DNA of 11,463 nucleotides from the NCBI GenBank assembly GCA_002730655.1, contig PCAT01000021.1, forward strand, positions 1 to 11,463. Reading direction: 5' to 3'. Shown in pieces: positions 6,315 through 11,463 of the stretch. The notes under the pieces are model-generated. The model did no database searches. It was not told where the DNA came from and saw only the letters and a list, made by a program, of their open reading frames with translations. The position numbers were made by a program, and so were the translations under genes. This DNA comes from Balneola sp. Lineage in GTDB: Bacteria > Bacteroidota > Rhodothermia > Balneolales > Balneolaceae. Each line of letters begins with the position of its first letter. The first letter of the stretch is position 1.

Positions 6315-6992
6315 GTGTCAAAACAAACCATATTAGTTGTAGATGATGAGCGTGATATACTTGATTTAATTGAGTATAACCTTAAAATAGAAGGTTTCAA
6401 TGTTCTTAAGGCTCAAAATGGTCAAGAGGGTATAAACAAGGCGAAGGAGGGTAGGCCAGACTTAATATTACTGGACATAATGATGCCTAAGATGGACGGC
6501 CTTGAGGCAGTTGAGATTATGCGGGGGGACAAAGATCTTAAAAAAACTCCAATCATATTTTTGACAGCAAAAAGTGATGAAAGAACAGAAATAGAGTGCC
6601 TAAATAAAGGGGGAGATGACTATATCACCAAGCCGATTAGTACCATTAAATTAGTCTCTCGTATTAAGGCTATCCTTAGGCGGCTCGATAGTTCAGAGCA
6701 GGCTGTGAATAAGCTTGAAGTTCATGATTTGCAAATTGATAAAGACCGTTACATCGTGCTGCAGGGAGACCGCGAACATCATCTTCCTCGTAAAGAGTTT
6801 GAACTATTATTTTACTTGGCAAGCAGAAAAGGAAGGGTGCTCGACCGGCAAGTCCTGTTAAGTAAAGTATGGGGAGACAAAGTATATGTGGTTGATCGAA
6901 CAGTAGATGTACATGTCCGTAAAATTAGAGAGAAACTAGGCGATCATTATATTGAAACAGTCAAGGGTGTTGGATATCGGTTTAAAGAATGA
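6315..6992 (+). CDS. OmpR/PhoB-family response regulator
   Basis: This is a two-domain DNA-binding response regulator of 225 residues. The receiver domain (1-122) has the acidic pocket Asp10-Asp11, the phosphoacceptor Asp54 in LILLDIMMPKMDG, Thr84 and Lys106 in YITKP. The effector domain (about 132-225) is an OmpR-type winged helix: PRKEFELLFYLASRKGRVLDR, then VWGDKVYVVDRTVDVHVRKIREKLGD, ending KGVGYRF. Translation starts at GTG 6315; an in-frame stop at 6294 and the normal receiver start leave little alternative. It overlaps the kinase gene by 4 bp (ATGA), so the two are a cognate pair. Overall it resembles PhoB and similar regulators, but neither the binding site nor neighbouring phosphate-uptake genes are here, so a phosphate role is only a possibility and no symbol is given. 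Confidence 0.95.
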   Translation: MSKQTILVVDDERDILDLIEYNLKIEGFNVLKAQNGQEGINKAKEGRPDLILLDIMMPKMDGLEAVEIMRGDKDLKKTPIIFLTAKSDERTEIECLNKGGDDYITKPISTIKLVSRIKAILRRLDSSEQAVNKLEVHDLQIDKDRYIVLQGDREHHLPRKEFELLFYLASRKGRVLDRQVLLSKVWGDKVYVVDRTVDVHVRKIREKLGDHYIETVKGVGYRFKE

Positions 6993-8107
6993 GTAGAGGA
7001 AACAAGCGCATACCAATATATAAGTTAGGCCTTCGTAAAGCGCTATATAGCGCAATTCCAATTGGGGGGTTAACTTGGGGGTTAGTATTTGTTTACTTTG
7101 GTAGTAGTATCGCTGAGGGCATTGTGGCCACCGCGGCGATGGGGATTTTAAGCTTCCTGACTTTTTTTATCATCGATTATAAGGTAGACTATAAGCGCCT
7201 TATGATGCTTGAGCGCATTTCTAAAAATATCTCAAAAAAAAGATTTGAAGAGGTGGATGATCAGACTAGCTCAACCAATGACGAGCTTGATTATGTGATA
7301 AAAAAACTTGTTAAATCCAACCGGACAGTGGAGCGTGAAATACAGCGATTGAACCGAATTGAAAATTATCGAAAGGAATTTATTGGGGACATCTCACACG
7401 AGCTTAAAACACCTATATTTGCTATTCAGGGCTTTGTTGAAACATTATTGAATGGGGCACTAGAAGATGAAAAAGTCAACAGAAAGTTCTTGCAAAAAGC
7501 CATGAAAAATGTAGCCCGACTGATTTATCTTACCAAAGATTTGATGGAGATTTCCAAACTTGAAACAGGAGAATTAAGGTCAGAAATGGAAGAGTTTTGT
7601 CTTTATGATATTATTAATGATGTGGTCGAAAGCCTCCAAGATAAAGCAAAGAAAGAGCAGGTGAATTTATTTATAGAGGAAATGAATCAAAACCTTAGAG
7701 TTAGGGCGGACAAAAATCAACTACGGCAAGTCCTAATCAATTTGATAGAAAACGGAATCAAATATAATGTTCCTCAAGGGAGTGTTAGAATAGAACTAGC
7801 GCCCACCGAAGACCCCGAAAAAATAACCCTTAATATCGAGGATACGGGCATAGGGATAGATGAAACCGATTTACCACGAGTTACAGAGCGTTTTTTCCGA
7901 GTCGATAAATCTCGCTCTAGAGAGCGCGGCGGTACAGGCCTTGGCCTAGCCATTGTAAAGCACATCATAGAAGCCCATGGAGAAACATTAAAAATTCAAA
8001 GTGAACCTAATAAAGGGTCAAAGTTTAGCATAAGTTTAACTCGTGTTGATGGGGGCGAAAATATCCACAGCTTTGACCAAGAGGCCTTTTCAGAAATAAG
8101 AAAGTAA
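6989..8107 (+). CDS. Membrane-bound sensor histidine kinase, cognate to the regulator
   Basis: The protein has 372 residues. Two hydrophobic segments (about 20-38 and 45-63) anchor it in the inner membrane with a loop of only a few residues between them. A linker or HAMP-like helical stretch (about 64-128) follows. The HisKA domain has the H-box FIGDISHELKTPI with His137 as phosphorylation site. The ATPase domain shows the N-box NLIENGIKYN (251-260), G1 EDTGIGI (284-290), the F-box ERFFRVDKSRSR and G2 GGTGLGLAIVKH (314-325). It resembles PhoR/ResE-like kinases but has no recognisable PAS domain and no real extracytoplasmic sensor. The start overlaps the response regulator. manC follows 25 bp downstream and may share the transcript. 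Confidence 0.95.
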   Translation: MSRGNKRIPIYKLGLRKALYSAIPIGGLTWGLVFVYFGSSIAEGIVATAAMGILSFLTFFIIDYKVDYKRLMMLERISKNISKKRFEEVDDQTSSTNDELDYVIKKLVKSNRTVEREIQRLNRIENYRKEFIGDISHELKTPIFAIQGFVETLLNGALEDEKVNRKFLQKAMKNVARLIYLTKDLMEISKLETGELRSEMEEFCLYDIINDVVESLQDKAKKEQVNLFIEEMNQNLRVRADKNQLRQVLINLIENGIKYNVPQGSVRIELAPTEDPEKITLNIEDTGIGIDETDLPRVTERFFRVDKSRSRERGGTGLGLAIVKHIIEAHGETLKIQSEPNKGSKFSISLTRVDGGENIHSFDQEAFSEIRK

Positions 8108-8132
8108 AAGAAGCACCTTTTAAAGAAAAACG

Positions 8133-9218
8133 ATGGTATATGCAGTAATTATGGCGGGGGGGTCTGGAAATCGATTTTGGCCATTTAGTACCCAATCCAA
8201 TCCAAAGCAGTTTCATCAATTATTTGGTCGCGGAACCATGTTGCAAAATACAGCAGAGAGAGTGTCGGGCATAATACCCCAGCAGCAAGTTATGGTGGTG
8301 ACCAATGAGCGTTACAAGGACATAGTAGCAGAGCAACTGCCCAAGGTCTTATCAAAGAATATTATTGGGGAGCCGGTAGCCAAAAATACGGCACCTTGTG
8401 TAGCCATAGCAGCGGCGCTTCTTGAGCACCAAGACCCGGACGCAGTGATGGTTGTGTTGCCAGCTGACCATCATATTACTAAGCCAAAGGAGTTTTGTAA
8501 AATACTTGAAAGTGCGGTGAATACCGCAAAAAAGGGGGATGATTTAGTCACGATAGGGATTCAGCCCCATTTCGCAGAAATAGGTTTTGGGTATATTGAG
8601 GCGGATTTAATGGAGCCAATTAACACCGCTGATAAACGGGGGTTTCAGGTAACAGCTTTTAAGGAAAAGCCCGATCAGAAAACGGCAGACTTTTTTTTAA
8701 AGCAGGGTAATTATTTTTGGAATAGCGGAATGTTTGTTTGGAGGGCCTCTCAGGTTCTTCGGGAAATACAAGAACATCTTCCGGCAATGTACGAGCTGTT
8801 ACAGCGAGCTAAAGCAGAATTTGGAACAAAGCTGGAAGCTGCAGCAATTAACGACTTTTATATGGACTGCGAATCCATATCCATCGATTATGGAATTATG
8901 GAAAAGGCGGCATCTGTGAAGGTAATCCCGGGAGATTTTGGCTGGAATGATGTTGGAAGTTGGCTAGCTGTATATGAGCTATCCCAAAAAGACAAAGACT
9001 CAAACGCGCCAGAAGCGCCGAACTATTGCCTGATCGATTCAAACAACAATTTGATCTTTAGTAAGAGCGAAAAAGTGATTGCGCTAGTAGGTGTAGAAAA
9101 TATGGCGGTTGTGGAAACTGGAAAAGCACTGCTGATTTGTGATTTGCATAATGCTCAAAGGGTAAAGGAAGTGGTAGAACAACTCAATGCAAGCAAAGAA
9201 CTAAAAAGTTTTACCTAG
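8133..9218 (+). CDS. manC: Mannose-1-phosphate guanylyltransferase (GDP-mannose pyrophosphorylase)
   Basis: The enzyme makes GDP-mannose from GTP and mannose-1-phosphate, feeding cell-surface polysaccharide, O-antigen and glycoprotein synthesis in the cytosol. The 361 residues show the nucleotidyltransferase signature MAGGSGNRFWPFS (7-19) with Lys25 in NPKQF, then GEPVAKNTAPCVAIAA (79-94), LPADHHI with the likely metal-binding Asp112, GFGYIE (151-156), FKEKPD (176-181), WNSGMFVWRA (196-205), SIDYGIMEK (250-258) and GDFGWNDVGSW (267-277). It is a single-domain form, lacking the phosphomannose isomerase half found in long ManC/AlgA proteins. It lies 25 bp after the kinase gene. Its TAG stop shares CTAG with the stop of the convergent hydrolase gene. 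A subtype acting on another hexose-1-phosphate is possible but less likely. Confidence 0.93.
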   Translation: MVYAVIMAGGSGNRFWPFSTQSNPKQFHQLFGRGTMLQNTAERVSGIIPQQQVMVVTNERYKDIVAEQLPKVLSKNIIGEPVAKNTAPCVAIAAALLEHQDPDAVMVVLPADHHITKPKEFCKILESAVNTAKKGDDLVTIGIQPHFAEIGFGYIEADLMEPINTADKRGFQVTAFKEKPDQKTADFFLKQGNYFWNSGMFVWRASQVLREIQEHLPAMYELLQRAKAEFGTKLEAAAINDFYMDCESISIDYGIMEKAASVKVIPGDFGWNDVGSWLAVYELSQKDKDSNAPEAPNYCLIDSNNNLIFSKSEKVIALVGVENMAVVETGKALLICDLHNAQRVKEVVEQLNASKELKSFT

Positions 9219-9973
9219 AGATAGAGGGTTTGTTGATCAAAGGCCAAACGTATATTTTTGGGCAATTTTTTATTTGATGAACCGTGTTTTGTTTGGCCAT
9301 TCATATGTATTAAGTATGCTTCAGGAACGCCTAACTTCGTAATTAATGCCACTGCATCTGGGATACTGAGGTGGGTAGGATGCTTAGGCTCCCAACGTAG
9401 CGCGCTTAGAATAAGTACCTTTGCGCCCTTTATCAGTGACAAACTTTCTTTTGGCAGCTCTTTTACGTCTGTTAGATAACACAAATCATTAATTTTGAAA
9501 CCAATAATATCAAGACGGCCATGTTTTGCTGGAATGGCTGTTATGGTAAACGGACCGATCTGTACTGGGTTGTAAATGGTATGAAAACTAATTTTTGCAG
9601 AACCAGGATAGCGCTCGGCCCCAAACAAATAATGAAACCTAGTCTTAATAGACTTCATAGCAGAGGGGGTTGTATATACCGGTATGGAATCTTTTTGTAT
9701 ATAGTTATACATCCTAAGGTCATCTATTCCGGCAATATGATCCATGTGTTCGTGGGTGATTAAAACCGCATCAATTTGGTTTATACCCGCAGAAATGCTC
9801 TGAAGTCTAAATTCTGGACCAATATCGATTACCAAGGAAAACCCATCCTGTTGAATCCAGGCGGAACACCGGTTTCGGATATTACGCGAGTCTGGTATAA
9901 GCCCTTCTTTATAGAAACCGCCAGCAACGGGCACCCCCATAGATGTTCCGCTACCCAGAATGGTGCACTTCAC
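9215..9973 (-). CDS. PhnP-like metallo-beta-lactamase-fold hydrolase
   Basis: The protein has 252 residues and no signal peptide, so it is probably cytosolic. The fold starts with MKCTILGSGTSMGVPV (1-16), the opening of the PhnP / RNase Z-like branch. Candidate zinc ligands are the THEHMDH motif (His74, His76, Asp78, His79), His151 in AKHG, Asp169 in YLTDV, and His223 in LIHMNG. PhnP of E. coli is a cyclic phosphodiesterase, but no phn genes surround this one, so the substrate is open. The start is GTG at 9973, overlapping the stop of the 103-residue gene upstream (GTGA), which indicates coupling. Its C-terminal HMNGQTKHG differs from the THxSH-type ending usual in relatives. Its stop overlaps the convergent manC stop. 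Confidence 0.88.
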   Translation of the reverse strand: MKCTILGSGTSMGVPVAGGFYKEGLIPDSRNIRNRCSAWIQQDGFSLVIDIGPEFRLQSISAGINQIDAVLITHEHMDHIAGIDDLRMYNYIQKDSIPVYTTPSAMKSIKTRFHYLFGAERYPGSAKISFHTIYNPVQIGPFTITAIPAKHGRLDIIGFKINDLCYLTDVKELPKESLSLIKGAKVLILSALRWEPKHPTHLSIPDAVALITKLGVPEAYLIHMNGQTKHGSSNKKLPKNIRLAFDQQTLYL

Positions 9974-10281
9974 TCTAAATCACCCCATTTTTCCTGGACG
10001 TTTGAATGTAGCTGTAACTGATCCCAAAGCTTTTGTAGTTCTTTTCTGACCACAGGTTTAACAAAAAAACCTTCTAAGGGTATTTGAGCCAGAACAGTTG
10101 CAAGAGTTTTAAGTTGAGATTCAACAGGTTTATTTTTGTTAACTAAAACCAGTTTATCTCCTTCAACTAGGCAGTCAGAACCGACAAACCCGCCTCTTTC
10201 TTTTCGGGTTTTATAGCCGTTTTGCTCCAATAATTGTTCTAGCTCTAGAAATAATTTTTCTGCTTTCACTCCGTACCTCAC
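9970..10281 (-). CDS. Conserved-type hypothetical protein, 103 residues
   Basis: I do not recognise a characterised function. The protein has no signal peptide or membrane segment. It has an N-terminal amphipathic helix (KAEKLFLELEQLLEQNG, 6-22), a central beta-rich segment (YKTRKERGGFVGSDCLVEGDKLVLVNK, 23-49) and a helical C-terminus. The pattern RGGFxGxxCxVxGxxxxxxNK resembles small uncharacterised Bacteroidota proteins as I recall them; that is memory, not a search. The first possible start is GTG at 10281. A second GTG at 10269 has GAGG 6 nt upstream and gives M-KAEKLF, so the true start may be four codons later. The end overlaps the MBL hydrolase start by 4 bp, and 14 bp separate it from the upstream beta-protein gene. 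Confidence 0.75.
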   Translation of the reverse strand: MRYGVKAEKLFLELEQLLEQNGYKTRKERGGFVGSDCLVEGDKLVLVNKNKPVESQLKTLATVLAQIPLEGFFVKPVVRKELQKLWDQLQLHSNVQEKWGDLE

Positions 10282-10295
10282 ATGTTGGTTAGAGT

Positions 10296-11033
10296 TTACT
10301 GTATATCTATACCAATTGAAAATAGATCTACTTTAGACTTATAATCAAAATCTGTCCCGCTAATATTAAAATTTTGAAATAGGGTTTCATATGAAAAATA
10401 CACACCACGACCTTTTAGTAGCCGATTTAAATATACGGTGGTCTTTGTTTTAAATTGGTCCGTGTTGCCACCAAAAAAATTACCCGCGGAATTACTGAAG
10501 CCATACCACTTAGTAGCCTCAGTAGACATGGAAAAAAAATCGGTTGGCTTCATCGCGATAATTCCACCAAAGCCACCAGAAAATGCCGTCTGATAGAATC
10601 GCTGGCCATAACCCTCCTTGGTAGCGGCTGTAATGGCGGTTTCCACTCTATATGGAACAATAAACTGAAGACGCTTCTTTCTAAGCAAGTAGAATTGAGA
10701 CCCTAATTCCACCCCTAATCGAACGAGTGATTCATTCTCGTTCCCAATAATAGTGTTGCCACCAAGAAGATGAATGCTTACACCAGGGGTGTTGTATAGC
10801 ACATGTAATAATGAAGGCGTCATTTCTAGTGACTGATCACCTGTGATGGCGAGGTTTTTGCCTTCGTATTCAAAATTGACATCACTATATCCAATGTGAA
10901 CACTTGAGTTAAATACGCGGCGCTCTTTTTCTTGGTTCTCTACGCTGAACATTTGAGCCTTTAGATCTAAGTTTAGGCCAAAAACAAAAACTATAAGTAT
11001 GAGTGATTGATAAAGCAGCCGTGGGCAAGTCAT
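10296..11033 (-). CDS. Putative exported outer-membrane beta-protein
   Basis: The 245-residue protein starts with a signal peptide (hydrophobic core LLYQSLILIVFVFGLNL, then LKA|Q at about 26/27, a cleavage style common in Bacteroidota). The mature part has alternating polar/hydrophobic stretches such as SSVHIGYSDVNFEYEGK, SLVRLGVELGSQFYLL, GVYFSYETLFQNFNI and a C-terminal strand VDLFSIGIDIQ. This suggests an 8- to 12-strand outer-membrane barrel, although the protein has no recognised family signature. No lipobox Cys is visible. It leads the minus-strand group with the 103-residue protein and the hydrolase, and is divergent from the peroxidase gene. Function unknown; a secreted soluble beta-protein is the alternative. 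Confidence 0.75.
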   Translation of the reverse strand: MTCPRLLYQSLILIVFVFGLNLDLKAQMFSVENQEKERRVFNSSVHIGYSDVNFEYEGKNLAITGDQSLEMTPSLLHVLYNTPGVSIHLLGGNTIIGNENESLVRLGVELGSQFYLLRKKRLQFIVPYRVETAITAATKEGYGQRFYQTAFSGGFGGIIAMKPTDFFSMSTEATKWYGFSNSAGNFFGGNTDQFKTKTTVYLNRLLKGRGVYFSYETLFQNFNISGTDFDYKSKVDLFSIGIDIQ

Positions 11034-11098
11034 TTTGAAGGAATGAATTTTATGAATTTTGTTTTAAGGAAGGTACGAATAACAATTTATCTAAGACT

Positions 11099-11463
11099 AT
11101 GAAATTACTATTAATATTACTGTTGAGTTTAAGCTATATAAATATCACACAATCATCAGAGACTATGAGCGCAAAAGACAAAACACTTTATGATTATATC
11201 GTTGAAGATATAGACGGCAATGAAATGCCTTTGGAAAAATACAAAGGCAAAGTAATTCTAATTGTTAATGTGGCTTCAAAATGCGGATATACCCCTCAAT
11301 ACGAAGGTCTTCAAAAGGTATATGAAGAGTATAGTGATGATGGGTTGGTTGTCCTTGGGGTTCCCGCCAATAACTTTATGGGACAAGAGCCCGGAACAGA
11401 AGAGGATATTAAACAATTCTGTACCCTAAATTATGGGGTTACCTTTCCTATGACCTCAAAAGT
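11099..11463 (+). CDS. Secreted glutathione-peroxidase-family protein, 5' part (runs off right edge)
   Basis: An open frame from ATG 11099 to the window end gives 121 residues with no stop. After a hydrophobic leader (MKLLLILLLSLSYINITQSS) comes the thioredoxin-fold peroxidase: LYDYIVEDIDGNEMPLEKYKGKVILIVNVASKCGYTPQY with peroxidatic Cys62, then VLGVPANNFMGQEPGT with the conserved Gln96, then KQFCTLNYGVTFPM. The family reduces peroxides; bacterial Cys forms usually draw electrons from thioredoxin rather than glutathione. The Trp/Asn part of the active site lies beyond the window. The leader suggests export to the periplasm, unusual for cytosolic members; starting instead at the internal ATG 11165 (MSAKDKTLYDY) would give a cytosolic protein. 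It is divergent from the beta-protein gene, with 65 bp between the starts. Confidence 0.92.
   Translation, partial: MKLLLILLLSLSYINITQSSETMSAKDKTLYDYIVEDIDGNEMPLEKYKGKVILIVNVASKCGYTPQYEGLQKVYEEYSDDGLVVLGVPANNFMGQEPGTEEDIKQFCTLNYGVTFPMTSK

Noticed and set aside
6315..8107. Naming the two-component pair phoB/phoR
   Set aside because: The domain types fit, but there is no phosphate gene nearby, no PAS domain in the kinase, and no demonstrated Pho box.
9228..9249. Inverted repeat GTTTG...CAAAC near the manC/hydrolase junction as a bidirectional terminator
   Set aside because: It is only 5 bp long, lies inside the hydrolase coding sequence and lacks flanking T-runs.

Overview
The window looks like a core-genome segment of a Bacteroidota-type bacterium, possibly the related Balneolota. 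Pointers to this are: FabI with the SQAPTKTSAGSG and TRKVTMQNLFHDGGF signatures; ribosomal protein S16 with a long acidic Glu/Ala-rich C-terminal tail; weak or absent Shine-Dalgarno sequences with A-rich leaders; a promoter-like TTG-N19-TAATCTTG element close to the Bacteroidota TTG/TAnnTTTG consensus; and a signal peptide ending KA|Q. Exact taxonomy is inference from these features. Base composition looks moderately AT-rich and even throughout. I see no insertion sequences, phage genes, tRNA, rRNA or CRISPR.

Layout. Positions 1-4047 form a minus-strand translation and secretion operon read right to left: ffh, rpsP, rimM, trmD, rplS and the 5' part of adk, which runs off the left edge. This is the conserved trmD ribosomal operon with the SRP GTPase gene in front and adenylate kinase behind. 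A 173-bp divergent spacer (4048-4220) separates it from fabI-ruvC-ruvA on the plus strand. The spacer holds an inverted pair of DnaA-box-like 9-mers and a candidate ffh promoter. After a 90-bp spacer with a good candidate promoter come a PhoB/OmpR-type response regulator, its histidine kinase (ATGA overlap) and a mannose-1-phosphate guanylyltransferase gene. That run collides tail to tail, inside a shared CTAG, with a minus-strand group: a putative outer-membrane or periplasmic beta-protein, a 103-residue conserved-type hypothetical protein and a PhnP-like metallo-hydrolase. Divergent from that group, the right edge cuts a secreted glutathione-peroxidase-like gene, whose 5' 365 bp are present.

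How the genes work together. The left operon couples ribosome assembly and tRNA modification (S16, RimM, TrmD, L19), co-translational membrane targeting (Ffh) and adenylate balance (Adk). The centre combines the last step of fatty-acid elongation (FabI) with Holliday-junction processing (RuvC, RuvA; RuvB is not here). The right side combines two-component signalling, GDP-mannose supply for surface glycans, and envelope or redox proteins.

I found no convincing undescribed multi-gene system. The points most worth a second look are the DnaA-box palindrome between ffh and fabI, the 69-bp tandem duplication in the S16 tail together with its TTG start, the candidate operator repeats at the response-regulator promoter, the kinase with almost no extracytoplasmic sensor, and the translationally coupled pair of an unknown 103-residue protein and an MBL hydrolase.
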